Positions 43,941 through 53,970 are shown, counted from the stretch's first letter. The stretch: DNA of 64,000 nt from Thomasclavelia spiroformis DSM 1552 (GCF_025149465.1 NZ_CP102275.1:1674001-1738000); one strand, 5' to 3'. Numbers and translations: made by a program. Notes: generated by a model not told the origin, from the sequence alone.

Positions 43941-44567
43941 TTATTCCCCCGTTACTGCTTCTAATTTATTTACTAAATTCATTATCTCATCTTTTTTAAA
44001 CTTAAAACTTACTTTATTGACAATCAATCTAGTTGAAATATCACTTATCTTTTCAATTACTTCTAATCCATTTGCTTTTAAAGTTGACCCTGTCTCGACA
44101 ATATCAACAATTGCATCACTAATTCCCGTTACTGGTCCTAATTCCACAGAACCTTCTAGCTTAATAATTTCGACATCTTCGCCTTTTTTACCAAAATAAT
44201 TTTTAGCCACCTTAGGATACTTACTTGCTATTTTTTTCCTACGTTCATATTTTTTATTACGATATTGTGGATATGCAGCAACTGCAAAATAACATTTACC
44301 AATATTTAAATCTATTAAATCATAATAATCTTCAAAATCACTTTCATCCAATGTATCTTTTCCAACAAAACCAATATCAACAATTCCATGTTCTAAAAAA
44401 GTCACGACATCATTAGCCTTACCAAAAATCATTTCCAATCCATCTTTAGTTGCAATTAATAACTCGCGATCTTTATTAATAATCGGTTCCATATCAAATC
44501 CAGCTTGTTGTAACAATTTACATACTTGCTTTTCAATTCTTCCCTTAGTAATCGCAATTTTAATCAT
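43941..44567 (-). CDS. hisG: ATP phosphoribosyltransferase, short form
   Basis: 208 residues, the short HisG that needs His[12 protein letters not shown] at the N-terminus, [12 protein letters not shown], and [14 protein letters not shown]-like ([17 protein letters not shown]) for PRPP binding. Lacks the C-terminal ACT-like regulatory domain. First committed step; overlaps hisZ by 8 bases. Confidence 0.96.
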   Translation of the reverse strand: MIKIAITKGRIEKQVCKLLQQAGFDMEPIINKDRELLIATKDGLEMIFGKANDVVTFLEHGIVDIGFVGKDTLDESDFEDYYDLIDLNIGKCYFAVAAYPQYRNKKYERRKKIASKYPKVAKNYFGKKGEDVEIIKLEGSVELGPVTGISDAIVDIVETGSTLKANGLEVIEKISDISTRLIVNKVSFKFKKDEIMNLVNKLEAVTGE

Positions 44568-45537
44568 GATTGTCCCCCTCCTTATCTAAAGCTTTCAAAA
44601 TATGATTCATGTGATAACAAAAACCAATTGCACCAACGTTTTTATTAAATCGTGGTAATAAATCATCATATCTTCCCCCAGAAATGATTGGTTGTGCACA
44701 TTTATCACTATAACCTTTAATCATCAAACCAGTGTAGTATTTCATTGTCGGTACCATTCCTAAATCAAAGATAATACTTTGTTGATTATCCAATGAATTG
44801 TATAATTCTTTTAAATGTTTCATTGCTTCTTGAAGAATTTCATCATCGATATTAGCAATAATTGGTTCTAATGATTCCAAAGAACCAAAAGCTGTTGGTA
44901 ATGTTAATAGTAATGAATTTAATTTACTATCAAAGTTATTTTTAGCAACAAATCTTTTCATTTTACTAATATCACGATATTTCAATATTTCCTTTAATTC
45001 ATCAGTATTATCACCAACTAAAGAACATAAGCGATTAAAAAATGCGGCTGATCCTAACTCAATTAAGATATTACTTAATCCTAAATGTGGTAATGATTCT
45101 TGAATCATATTCAAACATTCTTTATCACCAGCAATTCCTGCTTTATTAATCAACTCTACACCACCTTGAAAAAACTCACTAGAACGTCCTTTATGCATTG
45201 TTTCTTTACGATACACTTTACCAAAATAACAATATCTAGCTTCCTCATTTTCATAACTATTAGTTGAATAAAATCGAGCTAAAGGAATTGTAAAATCACA
45301 ACGCATCGCTACATTTTTTCCTTCATGATTAATATATTGAAACATCTTTTCTTGTTCAAAACCACTATCTAATTGTTTATACAAATCAACGTATTCAAAT
45401 GAAGGCATTAATACTTCTTTATAATTGTTTTTTGAAAAAATATTTCTTAAATCATTTTCAATTTCTCTTAACCTTGATACATTACTAATAATTGCATCAA
45501 TACTCTCTTCTGGTATTAAATACTTAAATTCTTCCAC
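44560..45537 (-). CDS. hisZ: ATP phosphoribosyltransferase regulatory subunit
   Basis: 325 residues, paralogue of histidyl-tRNA synthetase catalytic core: [29 protein letters not shown] (class II motif 2 like), YTGLMIKGY and [11 protein letters not shown] (motif 3 like), with no anticodon domain. Forms the HisGZ complex and senses histidine. Start is a GTG at 45537 preceded by GAAGGGGGAATTTAG. First structural gene after the leader. Confidence 0.93.
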   Translation of the reverse strand: MEEFKYLIPEESIDAIISNVSRLREIENDLRNIFSKNNYKEVLMPSFEYVDLYKQLDSGFEQEKMFQYINHEGKNVAMRCDFTIPLARFYSTNSYENEEARYCYFGKVYRKETMHKGRSSEFFQGGVELINKAGIAGDKECLNMIQESLPHLGLSNILIELGSAAFFNRLCSLVGDNTDELKEILKYRDISKMKRFVAKNNFDSKLNSLLLTLPTAFGSLESLEPIIANIDDEILQEAMKHLKELYNSLDNQQSIIFDLGMVPTMKYYTGLMIKGYSDKCAQPIISGGRYDDLLPRFNKNVGAIGFCYHMNHILKALDKEGDNHD

Positions 45538-45560
45538 CTAAATTCCCCCTTCTATTAAAA

Positions 45561-45588
45561 AAACGAGTCATTTACTAATGACTCGTTT
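45561..45588 (-). terminator. his attenuator terminator
   Basis: Perfect 12-bp stem with a 4-base loop, followed on the minus strand by a run of T, 24 bases before the hisZ start and about 73 bases after the leader-peptide stop. Confidence 0.88.
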
Positions 45589-45660
45589 ATAAACAAATTG
45601 CCATTAGATACACCCATAAATATTATACACAAAATGGGTTGTATCAACGTTGATAGAACC
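45589..45660 (-). promoter_or_regulatory. his leader: pause/antiterminator region
   Basis: Between leader peptide and terminator, minus-strand RNA can form GATACAACCCAU with AUGGGUGUAUC and the palindrome UAUCAACGUUGAUA. The base run AUUGCC at the end of the leader ORF can pair with GGCAAU just before the terminator, giving mutually exclusive folds as attenuation requires. Confidence 0.6.
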
Positions 45661-45711
45661 CTAGGCAATCCAATGATGGTGATGTAATTGTAAATTAATT
45701 AGTTTTTTCAT
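45661..45711 (-). CDS. hisL: his operon leader peptide
   Basis: 16 codons, MKKLINLQLHHHHWIA, then TAG. Four successive His codons (CAT CAC CAT CAT) lie seven to four codons before the stop. A good ribosome site (GAGAGGTGGATAAT) precedes the ATG. Too short for routine gene finders. With the terminator and alternative pairings downstream it fits ribosome-mediated attenuation: stalling at His codons when charged tRNA-His is scarce would block the terminator and allow transcription of hisZ onward. Confidence 0.88.
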   Translation of the reverse strand: MKKLINLQLHHHHWIA

Positions 45712-45798
45712 ATTATCCACCTCTCATTGTATACAATATATCATATTTTTTATTAAATTAAAAGATAAATTTTATTTAATTTGATAAATTTTTATATT

Positions 45799-45825
45799 AA
45801 AAGACTGAGTATAACTCAGCCTTTT
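45799..45825 (-). terminator. Terminator after the GH84 gene
   Basis: 12-bp stem with one mismatch (AAAAGACTGAGT with ACTCAGCCTTTT), just past the stop at 45829. Confidence 0.8.
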
Positions 45826-45828
45826 AAA

Positions 45829-48800
45829 TTAAATATTTTCTTTTTTACAAATTGTAAGTAAACATACAATACTTAACATTGCAAGTAATACAAATGGTGT
45901 AATCGATATATCTCCAGTTTTTAAAGCTGTTTGTTTTGATGATATTTCTTGATTAACTTTTACTAAATTTTTAATTGCATTGTTTAAGTTATTATATGCT
46001 TGATTTATTTGTTCTTGACTTGCAGTTTCGCTTATTAAAACATTATTTGCTTCTTTTAAAACTGTTTGTAATAAATTATATGTTTCAACTGTATAATCTT
46101 TAGCATTTAATTTAGAAGCCGTATTAATTAAATCTTCTAATAAATCTTTATTTGGTTTATATCTTAAATTTAAATATGCTCTAACTAATGCTTCGTATGC
46201 ATCATTTACTTCTTTTACTAAAGCATTTTCATTTGCTAAGATTTGATTGGCGATATTTAATACAGGTATTAATTGATCCCAGCTTATTTTAGTAAAATCG
46301 TTAGAATTTAGTAATGTAATTTTATTAACTAATTCTTGTAATGCCTTTTTATCACCTTTATAGAATTCTAATTTTTGCATTACACTTGCAAGTCGATCAA
46401 ATGATGCATTGATTTTAGATTGAGTTGCATTATCATCAGCTAAAATTTCTGTAGCTTCTTCTAAAGCTGCTTTAAATTCTTCAACAACGATTGGTACAAC
46501 TTTATTTAATTGTTCATCTGTAATCTTTTTAGCTTCTTCTATAGCAATTTGTAACAATGATTTATCAGCTTTAATCTCTAAATTAGATATAGCTTCATCT
46601 AATTTATTAATAATACTAGACACTTCTTCTAATGTAATTTCAGCTGCATCTTTATTTAATAACTCACTAGCTTCATTGACAACTACTTGTAATTTTTGCC
46701 ATGATTCTGGTGAATAATCTGTTTCAATTAATGCTTCAATTTCGGTTAATTTATCTTTAATTAATTGTGTATTACCACGTTTTACTAAATTATTTACAGC
46801 TTCTTTTAAATCAGCTAAAGCTTTATCAACACTACTTGCACTACTATTATTATCACTATTAATAGCTTTTGCTTCAGCTAATACTTTTGAAAATGCTTGA
46901 TATGATGAAGCTGTATATTCTAATTCATTAATTTCTAAACTATTGATATAGTTTGTTAATTCACTATGATCAACCCCATATTTTGAATCATTTAATAAAA
47001 CTATTTCAGCAATTGTAGGTATATTATTTACTTCCCATTCAATCTTTAATTCATAGATATTATTCCAGAATGGTAAGTATATTTCATTTAATGATTTATC
47101 CAATGCTCCAACTTCTACCCATTGTCTTTGACCATCTTGGTCAACTAACACTAAAACTTTAGCCTTAGATACACTACCACTTTGAACAATATTTATTTTT
47201 TTAACATCCAATTTTTCAGATAATGTATAACTAATATATCCAGCATCTTTAGTATTTGGTTTATATGCCGATGTTAAATCACCATCAAACATATTTTCTG
47301 GGACAAAACCTGCTACTTCAATTACGTTTGATGCAAATGTTGGATTGTTTGAAACTTTAACATATTCACCATCATTAATAACAATTTCATTAAATACAAC
47401 AGCACGATTATTATTAGTTGCAGTAGCTAAGATTTTTAAATAACGAGCTTCGATGTTATCTACATTACCTTCTACATATACTTTATTAGGATATGTACTT
47501 GAAGCTTTATACCCAGCATCTGAATCGATACATTTTACATTAGCATCATTTTTATTTTCAATACCATCTCCAATTGTAATAACTTTAGTCCATTCATTTA
47601 AATCATTTGAAATCAAGATTTCTGCATCACGAAGATAGTTAACAGCCGAATCTTGACAATACATTGCAATTTTATTGATATTACGTACTTGACCTAAATC
47701 ATAAATTGCATATTGACCTTTTTGTGGTAAAGTACCAAATTCAGTAATTGTATCAATGTTATTATCAAATGCTGCTCCATTATCACGACAGTCTTCACTT
47801 TCTCCCCATCCTGGAGTGATTCCAAAGTTTGTATCATATAATGTTGGTGTTGTAATTTCAAAAGATGTAACTACAAATTTTGTAATATTAAAAGTAATCG
47901 CTTTATCTGTTTGATTGATTAATCTTATATAACGTCCATCAGGCAATTCATTAAAATCAATATTTTGCCAATCAACATTATTTTTTGATACTTGTAATGT
48001 TAAATCTTCACCATTTACTAATTGTAAATCAATATTAGATAAATCTCTAATTCTTGGTAAAGTTAAACCAATATATTCTTGAGGATTTAATGTAATATTA
48101 TCACTTGGAGTAATTGATCCTGTATCATTTGTAATATCAATTGTAATTGATTTTAAATCATCATTATTTGTATCAACATTACCACTAGATAAAATTGGTG
48201 TTACTTCAAATGCTGACATTTTTAACCAAGTATGTTTATCTTTAGTATTTTTAACTCTAACATAACGAGCTTGAATACCATTAAAATCTTCTTCAACAAT
48301 TTTTTTATTCGTGTCTTGACTATAAGATTTAAATTTAGTGTATTCATTACCATCTAATGAATATTCCAAATCATAATTACTCCAATAATCACCATTTCCC
48401 ATAATAAAACGAACATTATCAATAGGAACTACTTTACCTAGATCTAATCCAACATAATCACCAACTAAACTCATATCACCACTATTAGTTTGATACCATA
48501 CAAATGTATTATCATTTCCATCTGTTAAATTTGATTCATTGTATGATTGATATACACGATATGTATTAGTTTTAATAACAGTTGGATTAAATTGATCTTC
48601 CACACTATTTATGCTTTTACCGTTTACATAAATTTCACGAATTGCTAGCCAAATATCTGGTGTAGCTTCACTACAAATAACTCTAATTCCTTTAACCGAT
48701 AAATTTAAACCAGTTGCACTAAGTTGTAATGCCTTGTTTCCAACTTCACTTCCTTCAATATCTTTCCAAATTTTTCCATCTTCAGTATATTGAAGTTTTG

Positions 48801-50967
48801 CTTTAATAAAAGTATTTTTATTGTTTGTTGCAGAATTTGACATCAAGAATTTAACTTCTTTTAAATCAATTGCTTTAGTATATGTAATTCCTACATATTC
48901 TCCAACTTTAGATGAATTAGGTGTTTTCCATTGAGCAAAAGTATCATCTTTACCATCTAACATTAAATCAGTTGATTGCGTTGGTGTATCATTGCGGTTA
49001 GTAATAACTGAAATTACTTGCTTATCTGGATCAACAATTGTTGAAACTTTAAGCGATAAATAAGATTCCATTGCTTTAATAAATGGTACGATATGTTGTA
49101 CCCCTACTTCAGCATATTCAAGGTGATCAACATAATGAAAGCCATATGTTTTAGATTTTGCAAAAGCACTTTGTCCAGCTGAAAAGTTTTCCCAAATCAA
49201 TGAACTATCAGCACCTTGCTGTAAAGCTTTAATACCGTTTAAAAATGATAATGCAGCATTTGTTGTATCATCCCAACAATTTAACCAATAAATGATTTGA
49301 TCTCTAATTCGCTTATCTCCAGCGTTTTCACGATAAACTTTTGCAGCACTTTGTAAAATTTTAAATTCATTAATTAAATCATCAATAAGTTCTTCATCGA
49401 TTGTAGCATCTTTATTTAATAAATCCTTAAATGTTGTTAAACGATCTTTTAAATCAACTGATTCTTGTAATGCTGTTACACGGCTATCCATATTTTGATT
49501 AATCATATGTTTAGAAAGTTCACGTAATGCATTTGAAGCTTCAGTTTCAGTTGAATTATTATGATCAACATATTTAAATGAATCATTCCAGCATTGATTT
49601 GCTTCTTCTTTAGATTCCCAAATATTCCATGAATAGCAGGCGTTACCAAAAATTGCAACTTTACTTGGTTCTGATTGTTGCATTGGATTTAATACAATTC
49701 CTTGAATCTTTTCAGGATCTACATTTGGATGTAAGAAAGTATCATATCCACCCATAATTAAATGTTTTTTTGAATTATCTGTACACGGCCAGTTAATCCA
49801 TAAATATGGACCACGTCCTGTATTATTTGTAAAAGTATTAGTAAAATTTTGTGATACTTCTCCCCAAATTCTTCCACCAGTCATAACAATTTGAACATTT
49901 TCAGGAAAATCACGATAATAGCTTTCTCCATTATACATGTACTCTTGAGTACAAAATGGTAATGTAAGTTTTAAATCTGGATAAGATTTTTGCATTTCTT
50001 TGATCCAAGCAGTCATATCATTTAATGTTCTTATATAATTTTGGCTTCCGACATTTCCAGCATCATCAGCTAAAATTGCAATTTGACGTACACCAGCTTC
50101 AATAACTTGAGCAAATTTTGCCTGCATAACTTTTAAATCCGCTTGATAATTGTCTTCAGAATTATAACGAATTGGATTATTCATATATGGATGTAAAGCA
50201 AAAACAAAACGACATTTTGATTCATTACCAGCTTTTGCTAATGGTTTAATTTTTGTTTCAATTTCTTCTTGACTATATAACTCACGCCATTTTGCATTAT
50301 GTTTAGGATCATCTTTAGGAGCATAAAAATATGAATTTAATTTATAATATCCTCCCCATTTCATCAATTGAACACGATCTTCAGTTGACCAAGGATTTCC
50401 ATAATATCCTTCAATAAATCCACGACTAGCTACATCTGCATAGTCTTCAATTGTAAAATTACAAATTGAATTATTATCTAATTGATTAAAAATATGATAT
50501 AAACTTGTAATTCCATAAAATGCAGCATCGCTGTCTTTACCAAGAATTGTAATAATATCATTTCTTGATGTTAATAAATATGAATCTAATTTTGAAAATA
50601 AATCTGGATCATTCAATAAATAATTTGCTTTAACATATTCATCAACAAATTCACCTGAATTATTAATTCCAACTAAAATGTTAGTTTTTCCATTTTGAAT
50701 TTCTTTTGAAACACTTCCTTCAATTTCATATGTTGTCAAAATTTCGTTCAGTCTAATTTTAGTATCAGCATCAATTCCATTTTCATATACAATATTAATA
50801 GCATCGATACTATAATTGCCCTCTTCGTAATTAATCGAGTGTGGCTTTGGATAAATCTCATACTCTTTTTGAGTAGTTTTTGCTTTAACCGGATATACAT
50901 TTACACATCCAAATATCATGAAAAAAGTCAAAACTACTAAAAGAAGTTTACTTCCCTGTTTTCTCAT
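45829..50967 (-). CDS. GH84 beta-N-acetylglucosaminidase (hyaluronidase/NagH-like), wall-attached, multidomain
   Basis: 1712 residues. Signal peptide 1-30. GH20b-like N domain (about 35-175), GH84 catalytic barrel (about 180-470) with RGFIEGYYGNPWS at 182-194 and catalytic Asp301-Asp302 in ILADDAGNVGS. A helical domain follows (to about 640), then two or three F5/8 type C carbohydrate-binding modules (about 650-1250; e.g. DGKDDTFAQWK, GDYVGLDLGKV, GQYAIYDLGQV), and a string of four or five helical FIVAR repeats (about 1310-1670). C-terminus: LKTGD (about 1682-1686), a hydrophobic helix and KKENI, a degenerate sortase signal. Family members release GlcNAc from host glycans. Confidence 0.9.
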   Translation of the reverse strand: MRKQGSKLLLVVLTFFMIFGCVNVYPVKAKTTQKEYEIYPKPHSINYEEGNYSIDAINIVYENGIDADTKIRLNEILTTYEIEGSVSKEIQNGKTNILVGINNSGEFVDEYVKANYLLNDPDLFSKLDSYLLTSRNDIITILGKDSDAAFYGITSLYHIFNQLDNNSICNFTIEDYADVASRGFIEGYYGNPWSTEDRVQLMKWGGYYKLNSYFYAPKDDPKHNAKWRELYSQEEIETKIKPLAKAGNESKCRFVFALHPYMNNPIRYNSEDNYQADLKVMQAKFAQVIEAGVRQIAILADDAGNVGSQNYIRTLNDMTAWIKEMQKSYPDLKLTLPFCTQEYMYNGESYYRDFPENVQIVMTGGRIWGEVSQNFTNTFTNNTGRGPYLWINWPCTDNSKKHLIMGGYDTFLHPNVDPEKIQGIVLNPMQQSEPSKVAIFGNACYSWNIWESKEEANQCWNDSFKYVDHNNSTETEASNALRELSKHMINQNMDSRVTALQESVDLKDRLTTFKDLLNKDATIDEELIDDLINEFKILQSAAKVYRENAGDKRIRDQIIYWLNCWDDTTNAALSFLNGIKALQQGADSSLIWENFSAGQSAFAKSKTYGFHYVDHLEYAEVGVQHIVPFIKAMESYLSLKVSTIVDPDKQVISVITNRNDTPTQSTDLMLDGKDDTFAQWKTPNSSKVGEYVGITYTKAIDLKEVKFLMSNSATNNKNTFIKAKLQYTEDGKIWKDIEGSEVGNKALQLSATGLNLSVKGIRVICSEATPDIWLAIREIYVNGKSINSVEDQFNPTVIKTNTYRVYQSYNESNLTDGNDNTFVWYQTNSGDMSLVGDYVGLDLGKVVPIDNVRFIMGNGDYWSNYDLEYSLDGNEYTKFKSYSQDTNKKIVEEDFNGIQARYVRVKNTKDKHTWLKMSAFEVTPILSSGNVDTNNDDLKSITIDITNDTGSITPSDNITLNPQEYIGLTLPRIRDLSNIDLQLVNGEDLTLQVSKNNVDWQNIDFNELPDGRYIRLINQTDKAITFNITKFVVTSFEITTPTLYDTNFGITPGWGESEDCRDNGAAFDNNIDTITEFGTLPQKGQYAIYDLGQVRNINKIAMYCQDSAVNYLRDAEILISNDLNEWTKVITIGDGIENKNDANVKCIDSDAGYKASSTYPNKVYVEGNVDNIEARYLKILATATNNNRAVVFNEIVINDGEYVKVSNNPTFASNVIEVAGFVPENMFDGDLTSAYKPNTKDAGYISYTLSEKLDVKKINIVQSGSVSKAKVLVLVDQDGQRQWVEVGALDKSLNEIYLPFWNNIYELKIEWEVNNIPTIAEIVLLNDSKYGVDHSELTNYINSLEINELEYTASSYQAFSKVLAEAKAINSDNNSSASSVDKALADLKEAVNNLVKRGNTQLIKDKLTEIEALIETDYSPESWQKLQVVVNEASELLNKDAAEITLEEVSSIINKLDEAISNLEIKADKSLLQIAIEEAKKITDEQLNKVVPIVVEEFKAALEEATEILADDNATQSKINASFDRLASVMQKLEFYKGDKKALQELVNKITLLNSNDFTKISWDQLIPVLNIANQILANENALVKEVNDAYEALVRAYLNLRYKPNKDLLEDLINTASKLNAKDYTVETYNLLQTVLKEANNVLISETASQEQINQAYNNLNNAIKNLVKVNQEISSKQTALKTGDISITPFVLLAMLSIVCLLTICKKENI

Positions 50968-51034
50968 AATTTTCTTTCCTTTCCTTCATCATAGTCTAAT
51001 GATTATATATTTTGATGGATCATTAAAAAAATAA

Positions 51035-51077
51035 AGACCAAATATAAGTATGCAAAAAAGCATATTATATTTGGTCT
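51035..51077 (-). terminator. Hairpin with T run in the GH84 leader
   Basis: Long stem (13 bp outer plus TATGC/GCATA inner) followed on the minus strand by TTATTTTTTT, about 70 bases before the GH84 start. As in front of the GH3 gene, a terminator-like element lies in the 5' leader. The rest of the 300-base gap to gdhA holds only AT-rich promoter DNA. Confidence 0.6.
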
Positions 51078-51272
51078 TGCCTGCTTAAAGTAACAATCCA
51101 TACCCTAATATCCTATCAAAATAAATAATTAAGGTCAAGAAATAATTTGTAGATTATTAATTAAATTATTAACTTAAATAATAAAATATTATTATCTTAA
51201 TATTTATTTTTTAAAATGTTTATTTATTATCACTTTAATAGTATTATATTAAATATATAAGGAGGAAACAAT

Positions 51273-52616
51273 ATGGATTATATTACTAAAGTATTAACAC
51301 AAGTAAAAGAAAAAAATGCAGATCAACCGGAATTTATTCAAGCTGTTGAAGAAGTACTTGAAAGTTTAAAACCGGTAATTGAAGCTCATCCTGAATATGA
51401 AAAACAAGCTATTTTAGAAAGATTAGTAGAACCAGAAAGAACTTTAATGTTTAAAGTACCATGGATGGATGATAATGGACAGGTTCATGTTAACCGTGGT
51501 TATCGTGTTCAATTTTCAAGTGCAATTGGACCATATAAAGGTGGTTTAAGATTACATCCAAGTGTAAATTTAGGAATTATCAAATTTTTAGGATTCGAAC
51601 AAATATTTAAAAACTCTTTAACTACATTACCTATCGGTGGTGGTAAAGGAGGTTCTGATTTTGATCCACAAGGAAAATCAGACAATGAAATTATGCGTTT
51701 CTGCCAAAGCTTTATGACTGAATTATATCGTCATATTGGACCAGATGTAGACGTACCAGCTGGAGATATTGGAACAGGTGCTCGTGAAATTGGATATTTA
51801 TACGGACAATATAAACGTATTAAAGGGGCATTTGAAAACGGCGTATTAACTGGTAAACCAATGCCATATGGTGGAAGTTTAATTAGACCAGAAGCAACAG
51901 GTTTTGGAGCTGTATATTTTGGAAAAGAAGTTTTAGCTCATTTTAATGATACTTATGAAGGTAAAACAATCGCATGTTCCGGATATGGAAATGTTGCATG
52001 GGGAGTTTGTTTAAAAGCAAGAGAATATGGTGCTAAAGTTGTATCAATTTCTGGACGTGATGGATATGTATATGATCCAGAAGGAATTACTACTGATGAA
52101 AAAATTGATTTCTTATGCAAAATCCGTGAATCAAATGATATTAAATTAAAAGATTATGCTGAAAAATTTGGTTGTGAATTCCATCCAGGTGAAAAACCAT
52201 GGGGATTAAAAGTTGATATGGCTTTCCCATGTGCTACACAAAATGAAATCGGTGAAGAAGAAGCTAAACAATTGATCGCTAACGGTGTTAAATATATCGT
52301 TGAAGGTGCAAATATGCCAACAACTCCTGAAGCAGTACATTACTTCTTAGCAAATGGTGGTATTTTAGCTCCTGCTAAAGCTGCTAATGCTGGTGGTGTT
52401 GCTGTATCTGCATTAGAAATGTCACAAAACTCTATGCGTTATAATTGGACAGCAAAAGAAGTTGATGAAAAACTTCATAATATTATGATTGATATCCATA
52501 ATTCATCAGTTGCTGCTGCTGAAAAATATGGATTAGGATATGACTTAATCAAAGGAGCAAATATCGCTGGATTTGAAAAAGTCGTAGCTGCAATGATATC
52601 TCAAGGAATTTATTAA
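51273..52616 (+). CDS. gdhA: NADP-type glutamate dehydrogenase
   Basis: 447 residues, the hexameric GDH class. PYKGGLRLHPSVN with Lys89, LPIGGGKGGSDFDP with catalytic Lys125, and the Rossmann segment ACSGYGNVAWG (about 230-240). Makes glutamate from 2-oxoglutarate and ammonia. GGAGGAAACAAT before the ATG; monocistronic with a terminator after. Codon use is the most regular in the window, suggesting high expression. Confidence 0.97.
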   Translation: MDYITKVLTQVKEKNADQPEFIQAVEEVLESLKPVIEAHPEYEKQAILERLVEPERTLMFKVPWMDDNGQVHVNRGYRVQFSSAIGPYKGGLRLHPSVNLGIIKFLGFEQIFKNSLTTLPIGGGKGGSDFDPQGKSDNEIMRFCQSFMTELYRHIGPDVDVPAGDIGTGAREIGYLYGQYKRIKGAFENGVLTGKPMPYGGSLIRPEATGFGAVYFGKEVLAHFNDTYEGKTIACSGYGNVAWGVCLKAREYGAKVVSISGRDGYVYDPEGITTDEKIDFLCKIRESNDIKLKDYAEKFGCEFHPGEKPWGLKVDMAFPCATQNEIGEEEAKQLIANGVKYIVEGANMPTTPEAVHYFLANGGILAPAKAANAGGVAVSALEMSQNSMRYNWTAKEVDEKLHNIMIDIHNSSVAAAEKYGLGYDLIKGANIAGFEKVVAAMISQGIY

Positions 52617-52623
52617 GATAACT

Positions 52624-52648
52624 AAAAAGCACTTAACAGTGCTTTTTT
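52624..52648. terminator. Terminator after gdhA
   Basis: 10-bp stem AAAAAGCACT/AGTGCTTTTT with a 4-base loop and T run on the plus strand; may also serve the convergent gene at 52647. Confidence 0.85.
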
Positions 52649-53048
52649 ATTTTTTATTTACTTTTGCAATTTGATCTTTATATTCATTCATTCTTTCCAT
52701 CAGTTCATTATAAAACTCTTGAGCATTCAATATATATAAAGTAGATGAAGTTCGATGCTTTATTTTTATTTTATGCTTACTAATTAATTCAACATCTTTA
52801 ATATCCTTATAATCAATTAATGCCGGTAAAATTCCAATTCCTTTGTATTCATAAATCATCATTGAATCATTAAATATCTTCATATTATACTTAGTTGTTA
52901 TTATTGATAAAAGCACAAATAATAATATTAGACCAATAATTACTTTTGATTTATTATGGTCTATTGCAAAATAAACACATGCTCCGCTAATCAATAAAAA
53001 CATAACAATCGAAAAAATCATCATCCTAAATTCTTTATATTTCATCAT
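52647..53048 (-). CDS. Small membrane protein with PH-like cytoplasmic domain
   Basis: 133 residues. Two hydrophobic helices (about 10-28 and 36-52), then a beta-rich segment (about 55-110: MMIYEYKGIGILPALIDYKDIKDVELI) that resembles bacterial PH-like domains in membrane proteins, then a charged helix. Family not certain. Lies just downstream of the tRNA array on the same strand. Confidence 0.6.
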   Translation of the reverse strand: MMKYKEFRMMIFSIVMFLLISGACVYFAIDHNKSKVIIGLILLFVLLSIITTKYNMKIFNDSMMIYEYKGIGILPALIDYKDIKDVELISKHKIKIKHRTSSTLYILNAQEFYNELMERMNEYKDQIAKVNKK

Positions 53049-53072
53049 AACACCTCTTTATATAAAATAAAA

Positions 53073-53088
53073 ACAACCTAAAGGTTGT
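53073..53088 (-). terminator. Terminator of the tRNA array
   Basis: 7-bp stem ACAACCT/AGGTTGT followed on the minus strand by a T run, after the last tRNA gene. Confidence 0.7.
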
Positions 53089-53099
53089 AATTTACTAAA

Positions 53100-53175
53100 T
53101 GGTGACCTGTACGGGATTCGAACCCGTGAATGCATGCGTGAAAGGCATGTGAGTTAACCGTTTCTCCAACAGGCC
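53100..53175 (-). tRNA. tRNA-Glu (TTC)
   Basis: Full cloverleaf; anticodon TTC in CTTTCAC; CCA encoded; acceptor GGCCTGT pairs with ACAGGTC. Confidence 0.95.
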
Positions 53176-53203
53176 AAAATAAAAACTGTTAACACAGTTA
53201 TAA

Positions 53204-53279
<76 letters not shown>

Positions 53280-53282
53280 AAT

Positions 53283-53359
53283 TGGCGGTCTGGACGGGAC
53301 TCGAACCCGCGACCTCCGCCGTGACAGGGCGGCATTCTAACCAACTGAACTACCAGACC
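53283..53359 (-). tRNA. tRNA-Asp (GTC), copy 1
   Basis: Cloverleaf with anticodon GTC (CTGTCAC); discriminator G; CCA encoded. Confidence 0.95.
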
Positions 53360-53363
53360 ATTT

Positions 53364-53440
<77 letters not shown>

Positions 53441-53460
53441 ATATTCTTTTTTTAAATAAA

Positions 53461-53553
53461 TGGCGAGGGATGAGGGATTCGAACCCCCGCGGGACGTTAA
53501 TCCCCTGTCGGTTTTCAAGACCGATCCCTTCAGCCGGACTTGGGTAATCCCTC
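53461..53553 (-). tRNA. tRNA-Ser (TGA), copy 1
   Basis: Long variable arm, anticodon TGA (CTTGAAA), acceptor GAGGGAT pairs with ATCCCTC, discriminator G, CCA encoded. Confidence 0.94.
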
Positions 53554-53560
53554 GCATTAT

Positions 53561-53637
53561 TGGTGGACCCTGTTGGACTCGAACCAACGACCGATCGGTT
53601 ATGAGCCGATAGCTCTAACCAACTGAGCTAAGGGTCC
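53561..53637 (-). tRNA. tRNA-Ile2 (CAT, lysidine type), copy 1
   Basis: Anticodon CAT in GGCTCATAACC; the GGACCCT acceptor and overall sequence resemble Firmicute tRNA-Ile(CAT), which needs TilS, rather than elongator Met. Met remains possible. Confidence 0.8.
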
Positions 53638-53673
53638 TTGTTGTTTGTCTCTTACGGGTACCTCATATTTAAT

Positions 53674-53750
53674 TGGTAGCGGGGAAGGGATTCGAACCCC
53701 CGACCCACCGGGTATGAACCGATTGCTCTAGCCAACTGAGCTACCCCGCC
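53674..53750 (-). tRNA. tRNA-Met (CAT, elongator), copy 1
   Basis: Anticodon CAT in GGTTCATACCC; acceptor GGCGGGG with a G-U closing pair; CCA encoded. Confidence 0.9.
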
Positions 53751-53783
53751 GTAATCAACTACAGCAATGCTATAATCTAATAT

Positions 53784-53859
53784 TGGTGGAGCCTAGCGGG
53801 ATCGAACCGCTGACCCCCTGCGTGCAAGGCAGGTGCTCTCCCAGCTGAGCTAAGGCCCC
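53784..53859 (-). tRNA. tRNA-Ala (TGC), copy 1
   Basis: Anticodon TGC (CTTGCAC); acceptor GGGGCCT with the G3-U70 pair (AGGCTCC) that marks tRNA-Ala; CCA encoded. Confidence 0.95.
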
Positions 53860-53876
53860 AATTCTTATTTTTTAAA

Positions 53877-53953
53877 TGGTCGGGAAGACAGGATTTGAAC
53901 CTGCGACCCCCTGGTCCCAAACCAGGTGCACTACCAAGCTGTGCTACTTCCCG
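53877..53953 (-). tRNA. tRNA-Pro (TGG), copy 1
   Basis: Anticodon TGG (TTTGGGA); acceptor CGGGAAG; CCA encoded. Confidence 0.95.
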
Positions 53954-53970
53954 CTTTTTGCTTTTTTAAA

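Noticed and set aside
51080-51250. Riboswitch in the gdhA/GH84 intergenic region
   Set aside because: I compared it from memory with glycine, purine, fluoride, guanidine and T-box cores and saw no match.
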